Source: Trochalopteron elliotii (Eukaryota > Chordata > Aves > Passeriformes > Leiothrichidae). Taken from it: a DNA stretch of 64,000 bases. The notes below the pieces were generated by a model that had not been told where the DNA came from, did no database searches, and saw only the letters and a list, made by a program, of their open reading frames with translations. The translations under genes and the position numbers were made by a program. The stretch covers positions 1,946,682-2,010,681 of the forward strand of contig JANPWX010000537.1 of the NCBI GenBank assembly GCA_024734555.1, in the 5' to 3' direction. This document shows, one piece after another, positions 13,501 to 26,048 of the stretch. The first letter of the stretch is position 1. Each line of letters starts with the position of its first letter.

Positions 13501-16500
13501 TTCTCCATGCTAAATTGCTACTGGATTCTGAAAATCACTGGGAAGTACTGTAAAAAATTGCATGTCACATAGAGACAGTCAAGGGATAGGGCATATCCCT
13601 ACTGCACAGTATATAAGGATCAGCATAAATTAGAGCTAGCACATGATCTGTCCTTCTGTGTGCAAAGAAGGATTTTCTGCCAAAGTAATTAGGCTTTATG
13701 TGCAAAAAGCTTTTTTTACATTACTTGTTTATAGATGCCTGATCAGATACTAATCCTTTATCATCTTCCTTAACCTAAATGTTGAGGTTGTTGTCTAGAA
13801 TTTCTAGCTTTGTAACAGACACATAGCAGTTGACAGATAAATGTAATCAAATCCATTATTTTTATTTCTTCCTTTAATTGTTTCATTACAAGTTATGGTG
13901 TAAAAATTACAGTCAGTTATCCTTATTCAGAATACAAACACTTAAAAAGGGTCAAAACTCTGATGTATGAAGTATCAAGCTCTGTCTTAAATGTCACTGA
14001 ACTTCCTTTTGTTGACTGATATGCCTATAAAAAATATCCTGCAGGCAATTCTGGACACGAAATAAGATTTCGTAGCGATATAAAAAAGATACATCCAGAC
14101 ACAGAACAACACAATAGCTTCCAACATTGTTCCTCCAAATTAATCTAAATTACAAATGTACACTGTGGAGACAAGGATGTAGGCAGAGACCCAGTCTCAT
14201 AGGGGTGAAATGGAAGTTGCTTACTATCTACCCAGTCACCTCCTCCCCAGCCGAGAAGATCAAACAAAGGAAACACCTGGGATAACTACAGTAAAAACAA
14301 GTGGATTGAAATGGAAATATTTATTAGATGACAATGGCCTTCCCACTGTAACTGTACTGAAAATTAGCTGGAGTGGGTAATCTACTCTTAGGGTCCCCCC
14401 TGGATATGCAGAGCCATGCTGCAGATTTTCTAGGCAGCCAGGAGTCCTTGCAGCATGTTCCACAGGTCTTTGTGTTGCCTTGTCCTAAGCTCTTTGGTGC
14501 TTCCTTCCTCACGAGCTATAGAAAAGTCCTGTTTCTTCTTCTGACTTATGGAGTGAATAATGGGGAGCTGCTGGTCAGATCATGTGTGTCGTTGTGCACA
14601 TCTCTCTTTGCTAGGAAGGACTGATCCAAGTGAATTCCCAGTCCAAATTTGAGCCCAACCTTCAACTGTGTCAGTTGGAAGGATAATTGGCATGTCAAAC
14701 AATAAGGATTTGTGTGTGGATAGAAAGGACATGAGCAAGATCTATACCCATATTGTGATGTCCTTAGTGATTTTAGGCTCCCCCATCTCCTGTACATGAT
14801 CTGTCACACTGTCTGCACATATTTGTGGTCCAGTCTCAGTCTGTTTGTGCAGAGGTCAACTGCAGAACCTCTATTGACCTAAATGATGAGGGAAACAAAG
14901 ACTTAAAATGTCACAAGAAGAATAAACTGCATCCCCAGCATGGTGGGATGCTAAAGAGGAGAAATGAAAATATGAAGTGGTCTTGGAAACAAAACAGAAA
15001 TTTAATGTATTTGCAGATTCATTCCCATTTTCAGATCTCTGCTCGGAGTTCTGACGTAAAGCTATCTAAAAAAAAGAGCTTTATGCTTGTTACAGGCAAT
15101 GAAATTTAGAAAACTTGCAAAAAAGGAAGATTTTGCAGGATTATGAAACCAAGAGGAGGAGAGAAGCTTCCAAAATTTCATGCATTTGTTCAAGAACAGA
15201 ACTTTAAGAGGGCTTTGTCCATCTGTTTCAAAACAAAAATATAAATTTGTCTTCTCCCCAAAGAAAGAATTCTGAAATCTCTTCCATATCTTTACTGCAC
15301 AATTTATTGCACACTTTAACACCAGCACATACACTTAATTAAAAGTACTAAAATGTCAGAACTCTATCAGGAAGCTGGGAGATGTTGGCTTGTGTCCCAA
15401 TTAATTCTTTTATTAGCTACTCTGGTACAATAATTTTTAATGAACTGTGTATGAATTTGATCAGGAACTGATTTAAAAGAGCATGTTATAAACAGTAAAT
15501 TGTTGCAGGGTAGGAGATCAGGTTATGCCCCAATAGAATTAGCTGTGCTAGACTAAGACACACTTATAACCTCATTCATGTTAGAAAGAATTTTGTTTCT
15601 TACTCAGATTTTTTGAATAGTTGAGGTTTTTTTCTATGTATTTGCTTTAGAATGACAGAAGGATACATTTTTAAGAATTTTAGATTTTTATCATACTTCA
15701 AGGTTTGCAAGGGAAGAAATAATGACTTGGAACAAAGACTCTGTAGTTTTTACCTGAAAACTTTACCGTTTCAGGTGTTATACAGAAGGTCTGAGAAAAT
15801 CTGGACTTAGTGGGAAAATTTCCTCATCTTTTAAAACAAAAACCCATTAATTCTCACAATATCTGTTGCAATCCCCCCTGAGGATGGCATGGCTGTAAGA
15901 TGCTGATAGTGTGGGTGGGGTGATGGGCACACCCTGCCCTGCAGGATTTGGTGGGAGGGGAGGATGTTCCTGAATTTACGAGAGCACTCCTGCACTTCAG
16001 GAGAGGCCCCCTTGCTTGTACTCACTTTATTTCCTATGAAAAGGGACATGAAGACATATATATCAGCATAGTAGGCCACGTACAACTTTCTGATATTTTA
16101 TATCAAGACCTTACCTCAAAAGAATGGAAAACATACTTAAACAAAAATTTCAGTTTGTTTCTGTCTGAGGGGCCAAATTATCTTTGGTCTTTTTAAGTGC
16201 AAACCATGTTCCATAAATCCAACCTGGGATCTGAAGTCTTATTAGGTTTCTGTCACAGAAAGAATGGACATAATGATTCTGTAACTGAGTTTCTATTTGT
16301 GATTCATTTTTAATGACCCATGAACCAGGACAATGTACCCCCACAGAGATATTCTGTTTCTCCAGTGCTTACAGGTATGAAGAGAGAATGTGAAAAAAAT
16401 GTTCCATTTTTTTTTCTGCATTAGCTCTTTTACTGACCACTTTAAATAAGATTATCACATTTAAACTGAGTGAACACTGTACTAATTCTGTCAAACTTCG

Positions 16501-17189
16501 GTGATCTTCCATGCTTTGAGAATAGCTTTGAAACCTCTTTAGGTTTATTTTAAAATTTTCCTTTCCAGAATATTCCTTGCAGATTTGCCATTTCTTTGAG
16601 AGTTTGGAGAGAAATTGATCAGACAGTGTTTCTGGTAAAGTATATTGTGACCAAATTCACATAAATCCTGCAATTCCCTAATGTTTGAGATAGAGTTTAT
16701 CTTATTATTTAATATTATTACAGAAATTATACTTTTCATTTGACTTAGATGAATTAATAATATAATGTTGTGGTAAAGAACAGGGTTTATTTGCAGCAAA
16801 TATATCCAATCCTCACAAAAATTAGTAGGGCAGCAGAAACAACTTCTTTGCTTATTGAAATCAGAATAATTATACTTTTTTGGAAGGAAAATCATGTCAG
16901 TCAATAAAGTCTAATTTGAGGGAAAGCATTTATTTTGTCCCCCTTTTGGTGTGAGATTGATAAGGTTTTGGCAGAGGTTTGCATCTGAGTCAGCCTTAGC
17001 TTAAATGGTTATTGTTCTACCCAAATAATACATCCTAGTAGTTCCCAATATTATAAAGCCCAGAAGGAATAATCAAATCATGCTCCTAAAATGCTATGTG
17101 CAGATTTCAAACTAATCCCTATCTTCTCCCAGAATGAAATGAGATAAAATACCTGTTTTACTGAGCTGAGTCTAATAGATTGACTCTGC
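10599..17189. other. Unique DNA, no gene recognised
   Basis: A long AT-rich interval with scattered short open frames (none above about 120 codons) and no recognisable coding similarity. It contains a 24-A run (11784-11807) and a G-run cluster at 15911-15960. A segment at 14.2-14.5 kb is slightly GC-richer, but I could not assign it to any repeat family. Confidence 0.55.
11784..11807 (+). repeat. Poly(A) homopolymer, 24 A
   Basis: The longest homopolymer in the window, 24 uninterrupted A residues between 'tctaggagg' and 'tcagtgaat'. Birds lack an active L1 machinery to make processed retrocopies, and no gene-like sequence precedes the run, so I read it as a mononucleotide microsatellite likely to vary in length. 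Confidence 0.9.
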
Positions 17190-17660
17190 GAAGGAAGCTA
17201 ATGCTAACGTCCATTTCCATGGAAACGGAGCTTGCAGAGGCATCTTGCACGCAGTGTTTGGGGTTAAGCAGAGCTGAGTTTGGGTCCCACATTCCACGCA
17301 ATCTAAACTGATTACATACTGCAAATATGCAGTGCCAATCTCCACGTTATTTCAGTCATTTTCCTTTGGGGACTGAGTACCCTCCGTGAGAAGCACTCCC
17401 ACTGACTCACGCCTCTGCGCTTCCCACAGACTCTGCCGCACCCATGCTCGCTGCAGCGCCGGCTTCTGCCTGCCTGCCTATCAATGGGTTTATTTTTAGT
17501 GGCTTGGAAACTGAGAGATGCTGAGCCACGTCCTGCCCCTTCTGCTCTGCCTCTGCACTGGCTGGGAGAACAGGGCGAGGGAGGACGCAAAGGCAAAGGC
17601 AGGGTAGTGTTGGAGCCTGTTTAGCTGCGATTCAGCATTGCGAGCTGGATCACACAGCCC
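17190..17660. promoter_or_regulatory. CpG-enriched, motif-rich block; candidate promoter or enhancer
   Basis: About 19 CpG dinucleotides occur in 470 bp, against almost none in the kilobases on either side. The block is not an obvious repeat. Visible motifs are a 12-bp palindrome TTTCCATGGAAA at about 17,215 (an RFX X-box-like core, followed by C), an AP-1 site TGACTCA near 17,403, and an A/T core TTATTTTTAG near 17,490 matching the MEF2 consensus YTAWWWWTAR. Clusters like this in AT-rich avian DNA are often distal promoters, first exons of unannotated transcripts, or conserved enhancers. No TATA box, convincing start-codon context or splice donor fixes a strand. A 94-codon minus-strand frame runs through it, but it looks incidental: GC-rich, Arg/Ser/Cys-rich, and without a recognisable domain. 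Confidence 0.4.
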
Positions 17661-18581
17661 AGCTCAGCTGTACGTGTGGCATCTCAGCACAACAGAGTTT
17701 TGTGAGCAAAAAATGCCTATTCTCTGCATCTGATGTAGTTTATATTTTGCAGGTTTCTTCAGGTGCAGAGCACTAAGTGAAACCATTCTGTAGGCAGCTG
17801 CTTAAAAATTTCCAGTTGCTTTAAAACAAGACAAAAATATCTGAATTCTGCTATCTTGGTGTGTCTAAGTTAGCCAACAAGGACCTTGTGAAAATCTTGT
17901 TATTCTTCAAACAGAAAACAGATTACCTTCTTTATCTTCGGGGGAAGAAAAAGAGAAAAAAAGAAAAGGAAAAAAACCCCAAAGCTGCCAGCAGGATATG
18001 CTTCCTGAATTTTTCTCTTTTTTTCTAATTTAATTTTGTTTAACTCCTTCAGTATTTATTGTTCATTTCTCATCCTGTTTAAGTATATTATTAATGAATT
18101 CACATTTCACTTACTATTATTGATTTGCATTATCTTAATGCATAAGGACCAACATCCTTTATCTGAAGAGCTGTATAAATCACCAAACAAAGCAAAACAA
18201 AAAACCCCCATGTAGTAGAATACTAGAGACAGCAGACTAATCCAGACAGGCAGAGAAATCCTAAGGAACATTACAGAGTATTTGCCAGGATGACAGGAAG
18301 GGTATCATCAGCCTAAACATTTAAGTTCCTGTTAAGCAGAATTGCAAAGGAGACTGTGACAGGTTATTTTCCAGGAAAGACCTGTGTGACAGATTAACAT
18401 TAACAGAATTTTGAAATGGAGTTACATTTGCAAAGGACCAACATCAGGACAGACACAATTTCTGCCTCAAATGAGGTCTTTATGTAAGTGAATGTGGGAA
18501 AAGAAGGAAAGCTGGACTACAGTTAGCATCATTAGATGCTGGGGTAGATTTTTCTCTTCTTGGTGGTAACAAGCTATATAA

Positions 18582-18642
18582 TGTACATATGCAAGATTGC
18601 ATACATGTAAAAAGTAGACTGCATACATGTACATATGCAAAT
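18582..18642. repeat. Short alternating repeat with octamer motif
   Basis: TGTACATATGCAA occurs at 18582-18594 and 18628-18640; TGCATACATGTA occurs at 18598-18609 and 18620-18631. The two units are near reverse complements, so the block can pair with itself. The last unit runs into a perfect POU/Oct octamer, ATGCAAAT (18635-18642). Confidence 0.7.
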
Positions 18643-21600
18643 AAATACAGTCCAGGGAATATGTTATTAGCTAGAATAACATGGATGGTTATTCTGGATG
18701 GTTCAGCTCTTTGTCTTTCTTCACTACTCTGTAATACAGGAATTCCACATTCACCTGAAATTGCCATCAGCATTGCTTTCCCAAACTGCATTACACTTCA
18801 CAAAGGCAAATATTTGTAGGCTGAAAGCAAGCATGGTAGATTTTTTTCCCTGCAGTAATTTGTTGGCAGGGGGAGCTTCCCATTTCAGAGCTCTCAGGCA
18901 CTTGCTGCTGCAGAATACTAAGCATGGCTTCCCCCATGCACTGTTTCTGTGGGGTATCACACAGAGACAGAAGAAATATATTTATGAATGTCAAGGATAA
19001 TTCATTCTGTCTTTATAAGTAGACCTAAGGAAAAAAATGTCAAAAATACCTCAGCATGAGAAACTGCTCTGTAGTTAGTTCCTTGGCTTAATGTATCAGA
19101 AAAATATGCATCTCAAGCTGATCCCACCATGATCTCTCCATCTGTGGCACATCATTTATTCCAGTAGTGTATAAACTGCATTCATTAATAGAATATTCTC
19201 CCAGGTTCATCATAAATGTGTGTTGCAGGTATGAATCCAGGGCCATGTTTAAATTTAAATCTGGATTGCCAGTGCACTATTCTACCTTTTATAAAACAGC
19301 ACTTGACAAGGGCATTTTTCAGATTGCTACACTGGCACAAGTGCACACAGGCTACACAAACTTGAATTTTCCATATGTTATATTTTAATCAACATGAATT
19401 TATTATTTCTGATCCTTCTCACACCCAACTGCATAATGAGTTTTTATTTATAGTATTTTTTATTTGTGTGATGGCATCAGGTCCTGAGAGGGGCTTCTGT
19501 AACAGGAGGCAAAATGCTAAACTGAGCTAAGACACAGAACCTTCTTCAAATAATTTTACAAGGTTTTAGCTGTCTTTCTGAAGAAAACTGTATCACATCA
19601 TGCCAACACTGATAACTTGCATCTGTGTCCCATGAAGCCACCTATAACAACTGACCATTTAATTTCAGGAATCGAAAAAAATCTAATGATAGCCCCAGCA
19701 ACCAGGCAGTCTTATTAGGATTTGGCTATGCATGCTCCTTTGCTTTACCATGGGGAAAGTGGATTTCCCATTGCATGTAAGCAGTCCAGGTGGTTGGTGC
19801 ATCTCCAACAGCTGCCAAAGCAGACTTGGTGCACTCAGCCCCCAGTACCTGTCTGCACTGACAAATCTGCCAGTGAGTATTCAAGTTCTGCTGGTGCTAC
19901 CCTCCTCTCTCAGCCTGCCATGAGGGAAGACTGTACAAGGGAGCAAACCAAGATGATCTTGGCAGGGATATGCTGCAAGGGTGGGACTGCTGCCTGGAGC
20001 AGTCTCAGCAACCCCCAAGAAGAGAGGAAAGAGGACAGTGAAGGGCAGGTTGCTTGGTGTACCCAACCTGGTGACTTGGTGCATGTGTGCATGCAGAGGA
20101 CTCACTGCACATATGCTGCGACATTGGACCTACTGCATCATGATGAGGAGTTCTCTGTGCAACCACAAATCTCCTCCATTCTCTTCTCCTGCCTAACCCT
20201 TCTCCTTCCCTCACAAACTTGTACATCCATATCTCCACAGCCACACATCTTCTTTTTCTCTCCTGCCCTTTTCTACCCAATACAACACCTTTTTTGCATC
20301 CATTTACTTGTTACTCTGCTGTGTAGTTGACTTGAAAGAGAGTGCTTAAAGAGAACTAAATGACATTTAAGTATTACCTAGTTGATGTTCACACCATATC
20401 TTTTCCCTACATTCATTTTACTTGTAAGATCCTTGAATGTGGATCCCGTGTATTGTTCTGTGCCCAAATGGGCTCTCAAGTTAGTCTTTAGGTAGAACTG
20501 TGCCAAATGTAGCAAATAAATAACAGCATTTGTGAAGGACTGCAGACAACTAAGACTTAGGATTTTGGACAAAGATATTCCAGTGATGATTTTCAGACTA
20601 TATGTATGTCATTCTAGAAATCTTCTCAGCTCAGTGAAAGCCTTTGATGCGCACTGCTCCTGATTTTCCAAGTTTTATCTTTGAATATCTACACAACTGC
20701 TTATTCTGACTTCCAAGTACTCTAATGTATAAATACTTCCACTTCCACTTAAGCTAGAACAAACTACATCCATGATGATGATGGTTTGTAAAGTTCTCAA
20801 GATCTTTGAATGATTAGTTTGTTGTTGTTTTATCCTATTTCCTACTTTGTCATGCAAAAGATTATTTTTTAAACACAGCTAAATATCACCGAGATATTTG
20901 AAAAGAGCTAGCAAATGATAATTGAGAGCTAATGCCTTCATATAATTCAAATCCCATACAGTAAGGAGTATATCTAATCACTGAGGATATGAAAAAGTGG
21001 TTCTAATTTTTCAAAACAGTCTAAAGTATTATTTAACCTGCATTTAATGCAAGAAAAAAATTTGGGCAATGGAATGAAAGGAATAATATTGATAGAGGGA
21101 AAGGCTATAGTTAATATGATGTTCTCAAAATCTTACATCTTTGCTGGATATATCTCAGCTTTGTACTAACATATAGAATCCTCTGTCAACACATGTCAGA
21201 AATCAGAGAACTCGAGACTGACACTGATCACAGACCAGGCAGATCTTCCAGTTTCTAGGGACTGGCTGGAGACTGGCTGCCGATTTCATCCAGTGATGTC
21301 TGCATGCTTTGCAATGGATATGCAAACAAAGGCATACAAGAACAGATAACTGTACAGCCTTTCTTTTCTTCACCCACACACCCAGAAAGACTGGCAATTT
21401 TCTTTGTAATTTACCAAGGAAATAGTCGCAGAGCACCTTAACCCACTACAGCACATGAACTGTGAGCTTTGCTCCCAGGGAGCTGGGGGGGGCACACTCC
21501 TAATCCTCTCACCCTTACCATTAGAAAGGGGTGATTCTGAGAAAGAGAAAAGACTTTTTTCAGAAGTTTTCTCTAGAATACAGCCTGCAAGCTCTTCATG

Positions 21601-22677
21601 GTCCAGTGGGAAAATATTTTATCTTTCACAAATTAGGGTGCTTGGAGACCCCTAAAGTCTCTCAGAGCAGCTCTGATTTCTAGAGAAGCTGGGGCTTGAA
21701 TTTCAAACTGTGAACATTCTTCTGACAAAGACTTCTCCTCAATATTTCTTTTGCTACTCTCAGCTGTTTACTGTCTTAGCAATCACAAAGCCTATTCTCA
21801 AACTACAGTGCCCCTAAGAAATCATATTTAAGCATTACTTGATGCAGGCAGTGAAATTTATTATATTGACTATGTTTAAAATAAAACTTTCTCAAAATGT
21901 TTTTCCTTTTTCTTTTTAAGCATTCCTACTTTCTCCATAGCCTACTCTATTAAGCTCACTTCTCAAAAAGGAAAAAGAAATATCCTCCAGAATTATTTGC
22001 AAACCAAACATTTAATGTATAACACGTAGTCTATGGTACTGTGTAGAGATCCCAGTTAAATATTTCATTACTTGGGGCTGAAATATTTAGCAACCTTAGA
22101 GTGTGACCCTACCCAAAGAAGTGTACAGTCCGTATTAGCAAAATTATTAAAATGTTTCTTATGTTTGAAGATTTTCTCTGATTTTGATTTGAAACAAAGG
22201 AGAGAGGAGAACAAACCACTGTGAAAAGATCAGTTGTAGCAGAAAAAGAAGTAAGAATAGACCTGATTCATTCTGGCTTTAAGGCATTAGAAAATTGATG
22301 GAGTTTGGAGAATGTTATTGAATAAAGACTGCCAGTCCAGAATACAGAACTGTATTGACACTAAACACACTTATTAGTCCTCCTAAGTCTAAATTTTTGA
22401 AGAGCAAAAAGTGTATTTCTAATGACTCTCATACTTCTGCCTCCTCACATTGATTGAAGGAGATACATGAGACTAGGAAAATGACTCAGTTTCCCATAAG
22501 GATTTGAATTGCATTAATTGTATCTGGGGAAAAGTGTTTATATCCAATATCAGTGGGCTTATACAAGTAGACTTTATTCTGCAACAAAGAGAATAGACAT
22601 TATTCCTAAAAACGTTTTCATACAAATATTCTTGTGTTTAAGCCAGGAATTTTACAGAAGTAATCATTTCAGTATAC

Positions 22678-22760
22678 AAAAAAAAAAAAACCAACAACAA
22701 CGACGACAAAAAAAAACCACAAAAAAAAAAACCCAAACCAATAAAACCCCTGAAATAAAA
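22678..22760. repeat. A/C-rich low-complexity tract
   Basis: Runs of 9-13 A are separated by AAC and GAC triplets ('ccaacaacaacgacgac') and 'acccaaacc'. This is simple sequence with no coding or regulatory reading that I can support. Confidence 0.85.
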
Positions 22761-24062
22761 AGGCATTGTTTATCTAATGACTGGTTTGTTAAAGACTTAG
22801 GGAAAACTTTGAGATGTATATAATTCAAACACCAACAGAAAAGGTCTTTGGTCTTCTATGAAAAATACTCTACCAGAATACTTGCTCCATCCTGGCTTTT
22901 TCACTAAACTGGAACTAATTGCATCTTGAGCCTTAATCTTCCTCCAGAGATAATAACATGGGACCAAATTCTGCTCTAAGCTATAGCAGTATTAATCTGA
23001 GTAAGGCCTTTGAAGTGGGATTCATTTTTATGCAACATACTTTTCAATATATTCACTGTTTGCAGGTTTTATTTGGAAATCCCACTTTCATCAGGTTAAA
23101 GCATCACAGTAACAATTAAAATACTAACTAATAATAACAATACCTAGCAGCATAACAACACACTGCTCCCTGAGGATCTAACTGCTCCTTGAAAAGGTGA
23201 ATGATTGCCAACTCACAGAAGGAGACTGCAATGCACAAGACTGATATGAATTAAAGAGTAGAAACGGCCTCCATAAAAGCACCATAAAAGGTCTCCAGAA
23301 CTCCATAGCACAGCTCCCACGGGGCTTGGGAAGGGCAGCGGGCTTGTTCTGATGATGGCCAGTGGTTTTTCTGCCTCTAGCTTTCCCCAGGACAGCACAG
23401 AGGCTGCTGGCACCTATCCCACCCTTGAGCTACACAGTACTTGTGCAGCCATGGCAGCAGTTTTGGGAAGCAGCCGAGGGTGTTTGTCTCTGGCAGCAGC
23501 GTGGGGAGAAGCACAGGCTTCACATGGCTTCACATCTGGGCAGCCATGGTGCTCATGGCAGTGCTGGGCAGCACTGGTGCTCATGTTGGTCTTCATCCTT
23601 CCAACACCAGCTGCACTAAGCCCACTTCCACAGGAGCCCCAGAATTTTGGTTTTGCTCCTGCTATTGGCAGCTGACCAGAGAGAACAGGGAGTCAGCATA
23701 ACAAGCTATCAGGTGAGGTGGTTTAATATTGTCACTGGGGGAATTACATGCTATCTGACAAAAATCTACAACGATTAATGTGGCGCTTGAAGATCCTGCT
23801 TGAAGGAACTGGTACAGGTAACTCATCTTTCATGTGTTTGCATTTTTGATTTGTTTATTAACCTGTGATTTTTATGCTTTTACCCTTTACTTCCTTTTTC
23901 TGTTCTAGCATCTAAGGTCTGGAGCAAACACTAACTAATAAAAATCCCATCGCTGCAGATAATATCAGTTTCTTCACCTCTTAAGAACACCTTCACACTT
24001 TTTGACATTCTAAGTCTGTGCTGTGGATTGTGAAAGCAGCTGCAGACTCAGGCAAGGCATCT

Positions 24063-24082
24063 TGCTGCTGCTGCTGCTGCTG
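24063..24082 (+). repeat. (TGC)n trinucleotide microsatellite
   Basis: Six TGC units plus TG without interruption. It lies about 100 bp upstream of a splice-flanked candidate exon (24179-24317), but no open frame joins them, so it is not evidence of a poly-Leu or poly-Ala tract. Confidence 0.9.
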
Positions 24083-24178
24083 ACTGGCCTCTGAAAAGCC
24101 TTCAAGCTGGTCAGGAACCACTTACTGGCACATCAACAAGCCACCATGTACATAAGCATTTGGGGTTTGTCCTTGCAG

Positions 24179-24317
24179 AGGAAGCTATCTTGAAGGGAAG
24201 GGGTATGATTATAGTGCCATTCTTCAATTGCCAGCTGGGGCATGACAGATCTTGAATCAGTCCCTTAAACCTCAAGGACATAGCCTAGGTGCCTGCTGTC
24301 CTCCACTGAATATACAG
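24179..24317 (+). other. Candidate noncoding exon (splice consensus on both sides)
   Basis: A 139-nt interval preceded by a reasonable acceptor (ggggtttgtccttgcag) and followed by a strong donor (CAG then gtaagg). All three frames contain stops, so if it is transcribed it would be a noncoding or untranslated exon. It lies on the same strand as, and 1.7 kb upstream of, the open candidate exon at 26049-26135. Splice-like pairs of this quality arise by chance in tens of kilobases, so this is a hypothesis only. Confidence 0.15.
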
Positions 24318-24767
24318 GTAAGGCAGGGGGGCACACCCCTCAGATGAGGCATCTCCATTGAACACTTTAAATCAGGTTCTGTGAGATTCCCACAAGCACC
24401 AGAGCATTTTCTCCACCACGGTGCACAGCTGGTCCCCTCCAGGTGCCACCACAAGAGAATAGCCTGCTCTCAAGCATGTGGTGGTGGCAGCTTCAAGTGG
24501 CCTTGAGGCCATCTTGGTGACAACAGAGCTCAAAGCCACAGTTTCAACCTGCACCCTGGATTTGAAGCAGAGGGGATTGCTGTTTGCTGAACACAGGTCT
24601 CTGGTTTGGAAATGTACTGCTCAATGTGCGGGAGCGGGTAGTGTTGGTGCTGTGAGAAAGGCAAAGGAAATGGTGGCACAACTTCAGAAAGTGATCAAGA
24701 TGTTGGTATCCACAGGGTGCTTAGGTAGCTGGGAGACTGGAGACCTGCCAAGCAGATTGTGATTAGA

Positions 24768-25195
24768 GGCACAGAATAATTTAGTTCAGAAGTGACCTCA
24801 CGGATCACCTAGTCAGAACCACTCCTCAAAGCAGAGCTAACCTCAAGGTACAGAAGCTGCTTAGGGTCTTCTTTACCTATGTACTGAAAATCTCCAAGGA
24901 CAGAAGTTTCACTTTTGAAGCAATGTGTCCTAGTACTTACCTGTTCTCAGTTTGAAGATGTTTTTCATCTATAGAGACAGTCATAAGAGCCCATCCTCCA
25001 ACATGCAACTGTGGCGTACCTTCCTTTGCTGTGCATCTCTGAGGCTCTGTCTTTTCTACAACCTCCTTTTAGTTGAAAAAGGCAGTAAGGTCCTTCTCCT
25101 TAATCTTTCCCTGTCCAGGTCAAGTAAGCCCTCTTCCCTCAGCCTCTTCCCACCATGTTGGGCTGCAGTGATTGAACTCACTCCAGCTTGTGAAC
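24768..25195 (-). mobile_element. Degraded CR1 LINE 3' region
   Basis: The inverted CR1 tail is reduced to 'acagaataatttagttcaga', followed by a CR1-like 3' untranslated region. 'ctccaaggacagaagtttca' stands where younger copies read 'ccaaggacggagactccacc'. The 'aaggcagtaaggtccttctc', 'ctgtccaggtcaagtaagcc' and 'tccctcagcctcttcccacc' blocks are in the expected order and spacing. Divergence is clearly higher than in the copies at 5.7, 9.8 and 26.8 kb. No RT reading frame remains. Confidence 0.65.
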
Positions 25196-25835
25196 CCTTC
25201 CTGTTTGATGATTTCCCACAGGAGACTTCAACAGAGCCAGCACATCACTTTTCAAGGTGATTTACAGAGAAATTGTTTGTTCTATTAAATGATTGCTGTT
25301 CTGGTAAAAATTTTAGATGAGGACATTTCTTTAAGAATGGCCAGAGAACTACTGTCTACTTTATTATGTTATTGTTGCTGAGAAACAATCTCAGATTCTC
25401 ATGGAAGAATAATGCCTTCTCATACCACATTTCTACTTGAAAGAAACATCATTAAACTTAACCCAAAAGTTTGCAGAAATCTGATGATAATCAAGTGCTG
25501 AATACTGTGAATATCATCTTATTGTTACCTTCTGCCTTCTACATAAAAGCAAATAAGTAGGTCTGTTTGGCTTTCAAAAGGCATAAGAGAAGTGACTGAC
25601 TGGTACTGTGCTCACTGACAATGCATAGGAATCACAGAAGGTCAGTTAATTTTGCTGCCAGATGCTCTACAAATGGAGAGGAAAGTACAAACACCCTGTT
25701 TGTGCTGAGTCTATTAACACGGTAATTAACTGAAGCTGCCTGCTCAGACACCATCCTGAACATAAAATAAATGAAATGTTATTTAAGGGATTGTTCTTAG
25801 TCCAACCTGATTTTTGTATAAAGGCATTTAGAGAT

Positions 25836-25861
25836 CTAGTTCATAGATCTCTATGAACTAG
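25836..25861. repeat. 26-bp palindrome (12-bp perfect arms)
   Basis: Arms CTAGTTCATAGA (25836-25847) and TCTATGAACTAG (25850-25861) are perfect reverse complements with a 2-base centre (TC). The palindrome is followed at once by an A/T tract (25862-25935) in which 'tagaaatattacta' and 'atgaactag' recur. It could extrude as a hairpin or cruciform. Confidence 0.9.
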
Positions 25862-25935
25862 AAATAGAAATATTACTATTATTTTATTACTATTCTATTA
25901 CTATAATAGAAATATTACTATGAACTAGTAATAGA
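25862..25935. repeat. Imperfect A/T-rich tandem tract
   Basis: Repeats of 'ttattactatt' and 'aatagaaatattacta' type, ending with another copy of 'tatgaactag' shared with the adjacent palindrome. It probably arose by slippage or fold-back replication from the palindrome arm. Confidence 0.7.
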
Positions 25936-26048
25936 AATAGACAATATAGAGACAATACCACTGTGTGTGTAGCACCTAGACAGAGACAAAATGAGGAGCT
26001 GAAACCTCATTCTTTTCTGAGAACACTTTTCTGATTTCTTTTCTTTAG

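Larger units (their letters stand above)
17661..24178. other. Unique DNA, no secure gene
   Basis: No mobile element is recognised. Items of note are a purine tract at 17938-17975, duplicated TGCATACATGTA and TGTACATATGCAA units at 18582-18642, an A/C-rich low-complexity tract at 22678-22760, a TGC microsatellite at 24063-24082, and a pyrimidine-rich plus strand at about 20160-20300. A 202-codon frame at 19722-20330 (plus) is the longest in the window. It is Cys/His/Gln/Ser-rich with no domain-like pattern and I regard it as chance. The GC-richer patch at 23.34-23.70 kb is unexplained. Confidence 0.5.

Noticed and set aside
14200..14520. Possible LTR: minus-strand AATAAATATTTCC with GC-richer flanks
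   Set aside because: No termini, promoter motif or target duplication could be found. One AATAAA in AT-rich DNA is not evidence.
19722..20330. 202-codon plus-strand frame, the longest in the window
   Set aside because: The composition is Cys/His/Gln/Ser-rich with no domain-like pattern. Overlapping frames of similar size exist on the other strand, and there is no splice or promoter support. It probably reflects the locally higher GC and a pyrimidine-rich 3' half.
23352..23701. Several overlapping 85-107 codon plus-strand frames
   Set aside because: All arise from the same GC-rich repetitive stretch ('gcagccatggcagcag', 'ctcatggcagtgctgggcag'). They have no protein-family features.
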